A stretch of 64,000 nt of DNA, from positions 62,001 to 126,000 of the forward strand of contig JAAKBF010000173.1 in NCBI GenBank assembly GCA_012656075.1. The letters are read 5' to 3'. Both the position numbers and the translations under genes were made by a program. Below the pieces are notes generated by a model, which worked only from the letters and a program-made list of their open reading frames with translations, had not been told where the DNA came from and made no database searches. Of this stretch, positions 10,160-20,832 are shown piece by piece (within the stretch, counting starts at the first letter, position 1; every line of letters starts with the position of its first letter). This DNA comes from Phytophthora hibernalis. Taxonomy: Eukaryota; Oomycota; Peronosporomycetes; Peronosporales; Peronosporaceae.

Positions 10160-12296
10160 AAATTTTAATTCCAATTTGTCCGTTGTTTTCTTTACATTGT
10201 AGCAAATACAACATGCCCTTCATTCTATCTGAAAATTAGTCTGCAGCTGGATCTGCTCCACTGAAGCTGGTATTACTTCGTTGGAACTTACTCCGGTTCA
10301 TCAAAACTATTTATACAAAGGCATTTCAAACGAGGAAAATTAACCGTTGCTCTGTTTCAAGATACAAGCAGAGGAAGGATGCAAGACTGATATACTGTTC
10401 CTAAACCAAACGTGTTCATGACACCCTGAGTTTGTAGATATGCAGTATCGGGTGCTTGTACGAGGTTTTGTGCTCATGATCGAAACGGTTATTCCGGGTA
10501 CGTATATTACAGAAAGCTACGGTACGAGTATTTAATCTACTTGTAATTATTTAAGGTGCACTCATCTCCGAAAAACTAGACCTTCAGCTAACTCGTGGAA
10601 AAATGAAGTCTGTCAGCTAGGAGTGGCACAGAACCCTGATTGTTCGGGAATAACTAGTGTACTCCACTGTTAGTTGGATTTAGTGGACACTAACTAACTG
10701 CTACCTCAAAACTATACATGTTAGCTAGCATTCACTACATAGTATCATTAAAGGGAAACCTGTGCAAGAACGTATTTGCAAACACATCCGCACCATTACG
10801 CTTAAGGCAACTATCATGTCAGCGCCAAATACTACGCACTAACTAACTGTTATCTAATATATACAGTGACTAGCATGCCAGCGTTAAGAGGTACACTATG
10901 AATAAGAATACTAAATGAAGCTGAACTTAACTTTGTGGAAGTATTATATTAATAACACTTGGTTTAGGCGCTGGCTTCGCAAACTCTTCTAGGTGTGGAG
11001 CGCAAGGATTAAATGCTAAATATTGTAAGTACCAAAAGAGATGGATCCAAACCATTAGTATACCTGTAACGCTTTTGTAAGGATTGCTCGCATAGTGTGC
11101 CTTAGAAATGTATCTACGAAGCGAAGCCCGCTGCGCATCCTGGGTCCTGATGAATAGTCGAATCGCAGAGATTTTAAAGCAATCGTACATAGTGGAATTT
11201 AAGCACCTAGAGCATATATCAATTTTTCTGTGGAGACGTGTAGTGGTGGGTTAGCTGTCATAGGAACGGTATGTGCGACCAAAGAAGGGTGACCCGTCTT
11301 CCATCGATGAAAGACCTCGGACCTCACTAGCTACAGTTAGCCACGACTCGATGCTACCTTAGGACAAGAAAAAAGCAAGGGGTTACCGGAAGCGCAGTGC
11401 TCGCCCTGAGAGGTAGTGGCGCTAACGTAAAATAAAAGGAAGCACTCTCTTCCCTCGTAAGCGTTACTATTTATCGAGACCTGCTATTAGACGCGATAAA
11501 AGGCTCAATAATGAATTCCACCCCGAATTCTCGCATGGAGTGCTAACCTGAAAGCCTCCTCCTGTTTATTTACTTGTGCTAATGGCGATTGAACACAAAC
11601 TGAAGGTACATGACTCTGTTCCTCGCATGGACCAAACGCACTTCACTAGTACAGTACATATGTACAATGGTATGTACTCGTTTGCTTCGAATTGCAAGTT
11701 CAGGACTAAATCCCGCGCATGGAAGTGGTAGCTCGTGTCATTACGCGATGGAATTTCATTGTTTCTGTGTGTTTTGAAGCAGAGTGCTCCGCAGGGGTCT
11801 GATTGCCATCCACGTATCGATCCTGTATAAGTAATAAGCCATTTCACAGCGGTCTGATTGAATATAATTTCTATCCAATCAAAACAGATTAACTTCGTCG
11901 GACGGGACGGAGTCCTTCCCGAGGTCAGCACTGGTTCTGTCGAGAACAGTCCCCGTTCTTATATATGGTGCCAAGACGGACTTTATGGTGCTGACACAAC
12001 ATCTATGGTGCACTCACAACGTTTCCGAGTGCGATTCACGGCTTTAAGGCGCTGACCCATGTTTATGGTGCTAAAACGTATTATATTGTGGAATCCACCG
12101 TTTCTCCTCAAGTATGTTGATTGAAACGGAAGAATTTCTAATTGTCTCAATACATGTAATAATAGCGATCCGACTAATCAGATTTTTGGTAAGAACATTC
12201 GAAACTTTTCATGCCCATAGTGACGTGTTCGGCATATGCGCTTTGATACATGTTGAACACGCCAAATGGGGATTGTCACTGCCACTCAGTAAAGGT
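10160..12296. other. Gene-free AT-rich stretch
   Basis: No ORF here has coding character and no conserved motif is recognisable. Small repeats are visible: CACTAACTAACTG at about 10688 and 10838 with partly shared flanks, and four copies of TATGGTG between 11964 and 12070. It is probably old transposon debris. Confidence 0.5.
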
Positions 12297-12300
12297 CGTA

Positions 12301-12493
12301 CTTGAGTCCTTCGCGAAAAATTGAGAACTGACATTAATTGTTATCTTGGCTTCTGCCTTCTGACCTACTCATTCATTGCTCTTGGTGACTGTACCCACAG
12401 CATTGGGTACCACCAGTGACTGATATAAAAGTTCACCCATGCGCCAGTGCTGACAGGGCGCCTGTGGCGACAGGGTGATGAAAGAGTATGTCA
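12301..12493 (-). repeat. 3' LTR of the gypsy element
   Basis: Nearly identical to 19605-19796, with a few substitutions and one 1-bp indel. Read on the minus strand it begins TGACATACTC and ends GGACTCAAG. The adjacent outer bases are the CGTA duplication. Confidence 0.85.
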
Positions 12494-12517
12494 TTCTCCC
12501 TCATGCCACGATGGCAA

Positions 12518-13230
12518 TCAACACGGGAAAATGCGCCTGTTGTTCGCGCGGTACTCCGTCGTTCCGGTGTCGAGGAGGACGGTTCCATTGTCGAACACAT
12601 CCTTGATGATGAACGGTCCTTTTGCTACCCGGTCTGTTTTCTTGCGCTCGCGTGATGGAATGCGCAACATCACGTTATCTCCAACGCGGTAAAAGTGGTC
12701 CATGCGCTTCATGTTTTCACGCTCATTGTCCTGTAGGATAGCCATGAACCTCTGCTTCGATAGGAAGCTCCAGTTTGCAAAGTGCAATCGTCTGGTAATC
12801 ATATCTTCACCAAATAGAAGCTGAGCTGGCGAGGCCCGGAGAATCGAGTGGTAGCTTGCTCGAATAGTGTACGCTGCATAATCCAGAGCGACTTCGAGTT
12901 GGTCATGCAAATCGGAGCGAACACGCCAAACGTTCATTATTTCGAGGTGAACTCGCTTGCAAATCGCGTTCGCTTGCGTTTTTGGCGTGATCCGTTTGCT
13001 TTTGATAGCCATAGAGCGCAACATCTCTTGGAATTCGTCTCCAGTAAATTCAGTTCCGAGATCATGAATCACAAACTTTGGACGCGGATAACGGCATAAC
13101 CACGCTCTTTCAAAGCGTATAGCGATAGCTTTGACGTCTTGCCTTGCTGTACGACCAGCTTCAGCCAGCGAAATTGTCTCTCAATGATTACCACGCAATA
13201 GAAGTCACCTTGAAGCAGTCAAACATCATC
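12518..13230 (-). pseudogene. Gypsy integrase, catalytic and C-terminal half
   Basis: Contains FRWLKLVVQQGKTSK, then after a frameshift near 13115 the second catalytic region IHDLGTEFTGDEFQEML. It continues with ASPAQLLFGEDM (the usual P-x-x-L-LFG-like segment) and the C-terminal chromodomain-proximal part (DRVAKGPFIIKDVFDNGTV...). It ends just inside the 3' LTR. The first catalytic Asp lies on the other strand at about 16575. Not functional as arranged. Confidence 0.85.
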
Positions 13231-13689
13231 AATTAGCAGACTCAACAATCAAGGAGGTAATACCGTTTTCGGTAACCTTTCACAAATATTTGTGCACAAC
13301 ACCACTATGATGTACCGCATCACCACATATTAATACGTGCTCCACATTACAGTACTGCACACCTTGGACGAGATTGGTTGAGTGGAGGCGGGTTTACCGG
13401 TGTTACCGTCTCTTCGGAAAAGGAGTTGGTTTTACCGGTAATACCATCTCCAATGTGAAATCACCAGAAATGGGAGATGAAACCACGATCTCCATAGATC
13501 CGTCTCCATTCTACTGTCTGCGGTTTCACCAGTCCCTCTAGCACTCGCGAAAGACTCCAGATCTCGGCCAAGTCTCCCTCCTCTATTTGGTGGCGAGGAC
13601 CAAGTGCAGTCCGGCAATCTGGCGAGCGACGTGTTGCGCAGTATGTCAGCTTCGGGGGATGTGGATGGCCCGACATCCACGAGCATCTT

Positions 13690-14405
13690 ATGGAGCCGTA
13701 CGAGCATGTGGCGAACACGGGGAGTTATCCAGGACAACGTCAAGGTTACTCTGGTCCTACTCCGGAAGTGCTACGCCATGGCGATTCTCATGTTGCTCTA
13801 TTTTTCTACTTCGCGCCACTGGTTTTGTGGCAGCATATAGCGGCGTGCTCGAACGAGTACCACCGCGAGATGTTGCCACTTCGGATTGAAGAAGCGTATC
13901 AGCGACATAGAAAGAAGTGGTATCGGAACAAAAACGATCTAACTCGGAAAACGCGGCGCGATATCCAGATTGAACTTGAAACCATGAAGCCGATTTTACC
14001 GCACGAGCTTTGTCGATTCATGGGTTTGTTGGTTGCAAGAACTATTGCACCAAACCGCGAAATGCTCTCAAACCATTGAAAACGACGGATGTTGGCGCGA
14101 TTTCTCGCGGCTGTTTTGGGTCTGTCTTGGCGCATGATCGCATCATGCAGATACCGCGCAATCTCCATTTCAACCCCAACGGAGACCCGCTAGCTGAGAC
14201 AGACCGCACCTGGAAGATAAGGAAGGTCGTCGAGGTGCTTCAAAGGACGTTTACTCAAGGGTATGACCCCGGCGAACTTGGCGTTTGACGAAGCTGTACT
14301 TCAAAGTCGGCCATCGTTTAACAAAATGCGCGTATACATGAAGGACAAGCCCCACAAACCAAACCGTTCATGCTCTGCAGTGCGGTCACCGCGTACTGCA
14401 TTCGA
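13690..14405 (+). pseudogene. piggyBac-type (PGBD, DDE_Tnp_1_7) transposase, truncated
   Basis: N-terminal half of a piggyBac-like transposase. Recognisable pieces in order: LWQHIAACSNEYHREMLPLR, ETMKPILPHELCRFMGLLVA, after a frameshift near 14080 KTTDVGAISRGCFGSVL, HDRIMQIPRNLHFNPNGDP, then the first catalytic Asp segment AFDEAVL, and KMRVYMKDKPHK. A small deletion follows (the usual WGTK is lost), then FMLCSAVTAYC-like residues, after which similarity stops near 14405. The remaining catalytic residues are absent. A pseudogene fragment. Confidence 0.8.
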
Positions 14406-15389
14406 TATATATTTTTGGCTCTTTTTATGATTATAATGAACTATGCAGTAAATTTAATCTAACGGCGTGTGTATTATCCTGCATGTCGACAGCTTTGAAG
14501 TTTATTGCGCGTTCGACGCAATGCTGATGGGGCTTTACCAGGAACGCCATCAACGCCGGGCTCTCCAACTTCTCAGAAAAGGCGCCGCATAAGTCCGCAG
14601 TATGTAAGCTGCATATAAGGCTATCGTTAAAACTGTATTTATTCAGGAAATACCTAAGCGGGTTCGCATTGAACGGATGCATGCAAGTGTTTATCTGCAA
14701 GGCGCCTTGGATATTGTGCTGGGTTGTCTGTGCACAGACGTTCCCATCGTGAACTGCATTCTGGACAGACGTTACCATCCTGATCTGCATCCTTGATGCC
14801 CCATTTTCGTGTGGAAGTGTGCATGTCAAGTGATTGCTTCTGCAGCAGCCGTTTGCATCATTTGCGTTTTGTATGGTGCATAGAGCCAAGAGATCGCGTT
14901 ACATGTAGGGGTGCCACACCAACTGTGTATGTTAGTTTTTGTATGAGAAGTTTTGATTTCTGAATGTTGGGAAATTTGCTCCGCAGCATCATCAGTTTCT
15001 GTTCGGCGGGTTTGGTTAGTTGCCTCGTCTCTTTGCGTGATAAGTAGCATTATTCAGCGTGAACCGCAACTAATTGTGCTATTACCGGTAAGCAGCTTGT
15101 GTACAGCATTAACACGTTTTTATCACTGTCCCGCCTGTGTTGCCTTCACCTACACCTGCCTACATACACATATCAAATCTAATTATGTAGCGTATGCAGT
15201 TTACATGTTCTTTTCAGCTCCCGGTCTGGAGGTGTTAAGTAAAGCGATTGAATGCACAAATTTTCGGGTAAGATCAGGAAATTTAATTATCCGAAATAAA
15301 CAGGATGAAGCTGGTTATATTATTGTCTGCGTCTCCTGAAAACTGTACGCGCACGGGGTATTTCAGCTCAGCTGCAAGCATTTCCCTCT
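14406..15389. other. Interior of the nested element, nothing recognised
   Basis: Both strands carry short open frames (for example 14431-14889 minus), but none shows a known motif or convincing composition. Repeated ATTCTGGACAGACGTTACC-like wording occurs near 14700-14790. Confidence 0.45.
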
Positions 15390-16064
15390 AGTTTTCGTCA
15401 ACCTTTCACAAGTGTTTGTACACAACACCACTCTGATGTGCAGCATCACATTTCGTGCTCCATACTAGCACAACGCGTGTGCTGGCCAGATGGGCTCACT
15501 GCAAACAGTCGCTACCATATTTAGGATTTTATGCAAGCTGCGCGTCCATTGGCTCTGTGAGGGTCGGCGCTACCTATATGAAGCGTCCTCGATATCATTC
15601 AGTTAAGTCAATTTCTGTAGCTGCGGCACAGTGGACTTATCAGAGCGTTTACTTGATCGAGAGAGTGCCGAGGTTTAGCGCACAAGTACGCGAAGGGCCG
15701 TTAAACTAATTAGGGTTCTTCTAAAGCGTGTCTACGTTTCTAACTGCGCCAAAGATCGGGATTCCGTGAGTCCCATGCGAGCGGGCGCCCTACAAACGCA
15801 ACGTGAAACGGATTGAAACGTGCCAGCAGAAGTCTGAATTCGAGCTAAAAATCAATAAAAAAGCAAATGGCGCCCTTTAAAAATGTCCTCCCCTCTTGTG
15901 CTTTCAGCTTTTAGCTGAAAGAACAGTAGCGCGCTGCAAGCGCACGAGGTATTTCTGCTCAGTTGTTTTCCTCCTTTTAACAGCTCAGTTATTCCCTCCA
16001 TTTTATAGTTTTCTGCATTCCTTTTAGTTTTCTGTAGCCTTCACAAGAACAAGAACAAGTATTA
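15390..16064. repeat. Third repeat copy and a hairpin
   Basis: 15390-15467 matches the direct-repeat unit at about 80%. The preceding bases (GCGCACGGGGTATTTCAGCTCAG, 15348 onwards) recur diverged near 15940. A perfect 9-bp stem with a 3-nt loop, CTTTCAGCT-TTT-AGCTGAAAG, is at 15901-15921. Confidence 0.55.
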
Positions 16065-16254
16065 GTTTTCGGTAACTTTTCACAAATATTTGTGCACAAC
16101 ACCACTATGATGTACCGCAGCACCACATATTAATACGTGCTCCACATTACAGTACTGCATGCCTCGGACGAGATTGGTTGAGTGGAGGCGGTTTTACCGG
16201 TGTTACCGTCTCTCTTCGGAAAAAGAGTTGGTTTTACCGGTAATACAGTTTTCG

Positions 16255-16600
16255 GAGCTGTTTCTGAGTATTCGCTGTGCCCCGCGTTGGGTAATGTGCT
16301 ACTTCACTACAAAAAGCGAGTTGTCGTTCCTCTTTCTCTTCGCCAGGACATGATTGAATTGTACCACAATAATCTGCTTAATCCAGGCACAGAAAAAATT
16401 CCAGAGCATGTCGACATTCTGGTGGCCCGAAATGGAAAACGAAGTTCGCGATTTCACCAGAGCGTGCGTTGACTACAAACGAGCTAAATTGCACGGAGGT
16501 AAACAGAACTACGGGCGTATTCCACTGACACCTTCAAAAACAATGATCGTCTATTCGATGTGGTGCATGTGGATTTGGTTGAAGCACAGCTCCAATGATG
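16255..16600 (+). pseudogene. Gypsy integrase zinc-binding half, inverted
   Basis: On the plus strand, opposite to the rest of the element: KKRVVVPLSLRQDMIELYH, then in a shifted frame STFWWPEMENEVRDFTRAC and RAKLHGGKQNYGRIPL, then FDVVHVDLV with the first catalytic Asp. The His and Cys pairs of the HHCC finger are incomplete (CVDY instead of CxxC). It is followed directly by the minus-strand RNase H tail, so the breakpoint lies at about 16590. Confidence 0.8.
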
Positions 16601-17912
16601 GCTACTTCTTCATCCTCAATCCGGAGAAGCTCTTCCTGTGTAGTCTGCTTCACATAATCGTAGTTCAGTCGAGAAAAGGCGTCTGCGCCAACATTTTGTG
16701 CACCAGGCACATACTCCACGGTGAGGCAATATTCTTCCAGGATCAGCTTCCAGCGCTTGACTCGGAGGGAATTTTCTTGTGGAAACAAAAGATTCTTGTG
16801 ATCAGTGTTAATCACAATCGGGAATCCCAGTAGCATAGTGCGATATTTCCTTCAAGAGTTCGACGACTGACAAAAGTTCCCACTCCATTGTGGAATACTT
16901 ACGCTGCGTCTCCGTCATTGAGCGAGAGAAACAAGCAATAATCCGTTTGCCTTGAATGATGATTCCACCAATCTGTCTGTCGCTAGCATCAGCGTACACG
17001 TGGAAGGTCCGGGTGTAGTCAGGAAAGCGAGCCAGACGTTTTGAGCAAACGCAGACTTAATCTCCTTAAAAGCTGCTGCGTGCTCAGGTGTCCACGTGAA
17101 TGGCACTTTCTTTGACGTGAGTCGATTCAGTTGCGCTGTCAATGCCGACTTATTCGGCACCATTTCACGGTAGTACGAAATCATCCCTAGAAAACGCCGA
17201 AGTTCCTTCTTCGTGCGCGTCTCTGCAATCTGCTGAATTGCGTCAATCTTCTTTGTTTGTGGCTGAATTCCTTCTGGGGTTAGTGTAAATCCCAAGTAGT
17301 CGACTTGATCACGCAGAATGATGCAGTTCTTCGCGTTGAGTGTGATGTCATATTCTCGAAAACGCTCAAAACTATTCGAAGGTGCTCCACGTGGTCCATC
17401 TCGTTCTCAGGCAATACCAAGACATCATCTAGGTAAACAATCACGATCGGAAGATCACCGAGAATCCGTTCCATACACGCTTGGTACTCGTCCGGAGCAG
17501 TAGAAATTCTCACAGGCAATCGCTTAAATTGAAATATGCCGAATGCTAAACAGAATACTGTAGCTGCACGCCCCTAACGCGCCAATCGCCTAGAAAAATA
17601 GCCCATATTCGCGTCCAGCGTGTTCATACACTTCGCTTTATCGAGGCGGAGGAGAATTTCGCGGATTTTGGGCGCGAAATTTGAGGAGCGGCGTAAGTAG
17701 CGACTCAATCGGAGGAAATCAACGAGCAGCCGGAGTGAACCGTCCGATTTCACCAAAATGAAGGCTGGTGCTGCGGATTCCGTGCCGAATATCTGCTCGA
17801 TTACACCCAGACGCAGTAAACGTTGAATTTCACCGCGTGTAGAATCCTCTTGACTACGCGGCCCGGCGTACGGCTTTGCGTGGGAAGGCTGATAGTCTGC
17901 ACTCAGAGGCAA
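16534..17912 (-). pseudogene. Gypsy reverse transcriptase and RNase H
   Basis: Reverse transcriptase starts near 17912 (RGEIQRLLRLGVIEQ; AAPAFILVKSDGSLRLLVDF; the first Asp in NTLDANMGYF). After breaks near 17574-17519 it resumes with the YxDD active site, IVIVYLDDVLV, near 17430. It continues LRRFLGMISYYREMVPNKS and FTWTPEHAAAFKEIKSAF, and RNase H (YADASDRQIGG, INTDHKNLLF, EYVPGAQNVGADAFSRL). Several frameshifts and stops. It ends at the inversion breakpoint. Confidence 0.9.
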
Positions 17913-17963
17913 AATATAGTCGGGAAGACGGATGCGTCCCAGGCGCCCACTGTAGATATCATA

Positions 17964-18493
17964 TTATTCTTCGAGAAGCTTCCGATAGCAGTTCTGGAGT
18001 GCTTTATCGATATTTTCAGGCATGAGATCAATAGTATTAACTCCTAAAACTTCTCCAACAAGCAATTCATCGCTGTCTTCGAGAGTTGGATCTTGCTCTG
18101 GCACCTCAACCAAGCCTGCACGTGAGCTTCCAGTCTCGATCGTCATCTCACTTCCATCCCAAAGCACACGTCCGGTTTTGAAATCCAGAACAATTCCTAA
18201 AGCTGCCATCAAGTCTCGTCCGATGATCATATCGTCCCGTAAAGCCGAAAGCACCTCAAATCGATGAATAATCACTGAGTCACGCTTCAGTTTAGAAATG
18301 CGAAAGCGCACCACCAGCGATCCAGCACTTGTTGCACTCCCTTTACCAAGTCAAAAGCCACTGTTGAACGTTCGACTGATGCGTTCTGAACAACTTGTAG
18401 AAAGCTGTCGCTGACGAGACTGCGAGAGCAACCGCTATCCAGAAGAGCTTGGTACTTCTCGCTTAAGGTTTCGAGCTTGATCATTGCTCTCAT
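17964..18493 (-). pseudogene. Gypsy aspartic protease
   Basis: Retropepsin region: active-site ALLDSGCSRSLVS (DSG) in the first frame, and DDMIIGRDLMAALGIVLDF (the ILGxDLL-type second motif) in the next. A frameshift near 18310 separates them. Confidence 0.8.
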
Positions 18494-18494
18494 T

Positions 18495-19676
18495 GGTGGG
18501 GCCGCCTTTTACTCCTTGCTGTTGACGCCCACAAACAAATATTCTTCGTCACTCGAATTTTGGCTCTGTCGGCCGCGTTACTCGACACGGGTGATACTGT
18601 TGGGACGACCACCTTCATTACGACCACCACGGCCGCGAGAGGATGTAAAGCTTCCATGGCTATCGACTTGTTGATACTCTTCCTGCTGATTCTGATTGCG
18701 CAGTGAGCGGCACTCCTGAGTTGAATGTGTTGTCGTTCGATGAAACGAGCACCACGTGTTGTTGTTGTTGTAGTTGGCGTTGCCGCTGCCTCTGTTGTTG
18801 CGACCACGATTGCTGTCACGGCGCTGCTGTTATGGCTGACGATTCTGGTGCTGCCGGTGATTGTTATCGCCGTTTTATCTGCCTCCGCTGCGTCTTCCTT
18901 GACCACGATCGTTGTTGTCTTGGCGGACGTTTCTGTGGCTATCACGATGGTTGTCGCGCTGCCTCAAACCACCGCCACGATGGAGACGTTGCTCGCCTTG
19001 TTCAATGCGCTCAAAGAAGGGCACGAGCGCTGCCACCGTAGTATAGTTTTGACCGCTAGCGTCATACTTTTTTGCCAGTCGTACTGGAGTTCTCGTTTGT
19101 ACAAGCGACACAGAGCGTCTTCACACATAGGCGAATTCTGACTCAACTCAGCGAGTGTGTGCTCTGAGCGGACCAACGAGCAGAAGCACTTGCTGTACTC
19201 AGCCAGTGTCTCGTCTCGGCTCCTGCGAATCCCCCACAAGTCTTCTTGTAGCTTCTCACTGTTGTCTACTGGTAGAAGTATAATAGACGCCTTGTAGAGT
19301 GCATGTCTGAATTCTTCGTCCATGCGCACGTATTTGTCAGTGACAGACGCATCCTCGAACGATTATCAGAGGTCGCCTTCGAGGAGAATTGTTGCGTTCA
19401 GGAACTTGTGTTCTGCGTTCTCTTTTTCTTCACGACTTCTTCTTCAATATCCTTGTCCTTGTTAGCTGCGCGTACTGTGATCGAATACGTCAAGTACCAC
19501 TCCTTGTCGTCCTTTGGCGTCGGGCGACTCATGGTGATGGTGGTGTTGGCCGACGGGTGTTCCAGGCCGTTGTGTTGTTTGAAAGCTTTCAAAATGCCAA
19601 GCCACTTGAGTCCATCGCGAAAAATTGAGAACTGACCTTGATTGTTATCTTGGCTTCTGCCTTCTGACCTACTCAT
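18495..19676 (-). pseudogene. Gypsy gag with zinc knuckle
   Basis: The first frame (19676-19398) begins MSRSEGRSQDNN inside the LTR. The second (19329-18964) has a gag-like helical segment (LWGIRRSRDETLAEYSKCF). Then comes an Arg/Asn/Gly-rich stretch and a knuckle near 18710-18752, CSFHRTTTHSTQEC (C-x2-H-x4-H-x4-C, the variant common in Ty3/gypsy gag). At least three frameshifts. Confidence 0.75.
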
Positions 19677-19796
19677 GTATTGCTCTTGGTGACTGTACCC
19701 ACAGCATTGGGTACCACCAGTGGCTGATATAAAAGTTCACCCATGCGCCAGTGCTGACAGGCGCCTGTGGCAACAGGGTGATGAAGGAGTATGTCA
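19605..19796 (-). repeat. 5' LTR of the gypsy element
   Basis: Matches 12301-12493. Just inside it on the minus strand the sequence reads TGGCTTGGCATT; the leading TGG is what a tRNA primer-binding site would show, but I cannot assign the tRNA. The CGTA duplication follows at 19797-19800. The ATG that opens the gag frame (19676) lies inside this LTR. Confidence 0.85.
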
Positions 19797-19800
19797 CGTA

Positions 19801-20352
19801 TCTCTTGCCTTGAGCTACAACACTCACCAACTACGCTACATCTGCGTTAAATCGCTGTCGTCATCTGATCCCTCACTATCGCCTCGGTCGTCTAGCGACA
19901 TTCGCTGGCGAAGACGCGTTCGCCTCGTTTTCTTGGATGACGCGAGGGAAGTCGGCGAGCTCTTGACCGCGGCTGTTGTTGCGTTCTTGAAGTGCCAACA
20001 GCACGGACTGCAGATGTTGTCGACGGGCGGCGCGGGGATCTTGGTTCGGAGGCGATGTGGTTACTTCGAGAGAACTTAGCGTTTTCGGAAATGAGCACTC
20101 GGATTGTCACAATATATGTGTTACTTCTCCTCGGCTTGTATTATTCTAGAATATGCAAATATGTAAGAACGATCTCGAAAAGTCGAGAAGACAATCGAAG
20201 TCGGCATCTCGAACATCGTTCATAGGCGTCTTGGATTTTTACATTTCCACATGTGTTTTTCTAAGTGGGTATAAAAACACTGCCAGCTAACTCCACAAAA
20301 GGCACCTCTCGAGTGTTTTTAATAGACCTTTGTGGAGTATTAGACCTTTCAT
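19801..20352. other. Intergenic, possible decayed coding remnant
   Basis: On the minus strand, 20080-19885 reads open (PPNQDPRAARRQHLQSVL, LADFPRVIQENEA) and, in a shifted frame, an acidic end (GSDDDSDLTQM). The gypsy element inserted just downstream of it. It may be the end of an older gene or transposon. The family was not recognised. Confidence 0.35.
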
Positions 20353-20527
20353 GTTAGCTCCAGTGCCAAGGAATATTTTTTGGATTATTTCGATTTTTGC
20401 TCCATAACCGCGAGTTATTCCAAGAACTATAATAAAGTTATCTAATAGATCTCTAATAGAGAACTTTTGTTCTTCGAATATATTCCTTTGGAACAACAGA
20501 GGCCCAAGTTGTTCCATTGGAGCTAAC
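20353..20527. repeat. MITE-like inverted repeat
   Basis: GTTAGCTCCA at 20353-20362 and TGGAGCTAAC at 20518-20527 are perfect reverse complements. The pairing extends imperfectly inwards (AAGGAATA at 20368 versus TATTCCTTT near 20481). The ~175-bp length and lack of ORFs fit a small non-autonomous element. Confidence 0.55.
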
Positions 20528-20832
20528 GTTAAGTGTCAGAGCGTCAAGTGTAAATTTTCCGTAATTTATCGGCGAATTTTTGCGGATTTTAGTTGTTGTC
20601 ATTTCAAGAAATTACTTGTCAAAACCGTTGTTCCAGGAACTAAAGGCAACATTTGGATAAAGGCAAATTTGAATTTGGTTCAAAGTTGGGCATCTCTCAA
20701 AGCTACCAGCATAATTTATTGCAATACTATGTGAGAATTGGAGTGCTGAGAACGGAATCGGCTTTCTAAGGCAAATGAACTCAAGGAAGTTTCCTTTTTT
20801 GCGTTTCAACCACACTCGACGAGTCGTCGCCA

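Larger units (their letters stand above)
13265..16246. mobile_element. Nested element bounded by ~180-bp direct repeats
   Basis: 13265-13444 and 16065-16246 are about 93% identical direct repeats, beginning GTTTTCGGTAAC and ending ACCGGTAATAC. A third, partial and more diverged copy is at 15390-15467. GTTTTCGG also follows the right repeat at 16248, which is compatible with an 8-bp target duplication, though it may be chance. Between them lies a piggyBac-type transposase fragment. Whether the direct repeats are LTR-like ends or two copies of a MITE cannot be settled by eye. Confidence 0.6.
12297..19800 (-). mobile_element. Ty3/gypsy LTR retrotransposon with inverted and nested parts
   Basis: Minus-strand element bounded by two ~193-bp LTRs and a 4-bp target duplication, CGTA, at 12297-12300 and 19797-19800. 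Reading on the minus strand, the order is LTR, gag, zinc knuckle, protease, reverse transcriptase, RNase H, integrase, LTR, the usual Ty3/gypsy order. Every coding block has frameshifts. The first half of integrase (about 16255-16600) is on the plus strand and its second half (12518-13230) on the minus strand, so an internal segment was inverted. A further element (13265-16246) sits inside that segment. The LTRs remain about 95% alike. Confidence 0.85.

Noticed and set aside
11566..11931. 121-codon minus-strand ORF in the gene-free stretch
   Set aside because: Composition is not coding-like, no motif, and surrounded by repeat debris.
18703..19141. Plus-strand ORFs rich in Cys or Val
   Set aside because: Low-complexity antisense of the gag Asn/Gly/Arg region.
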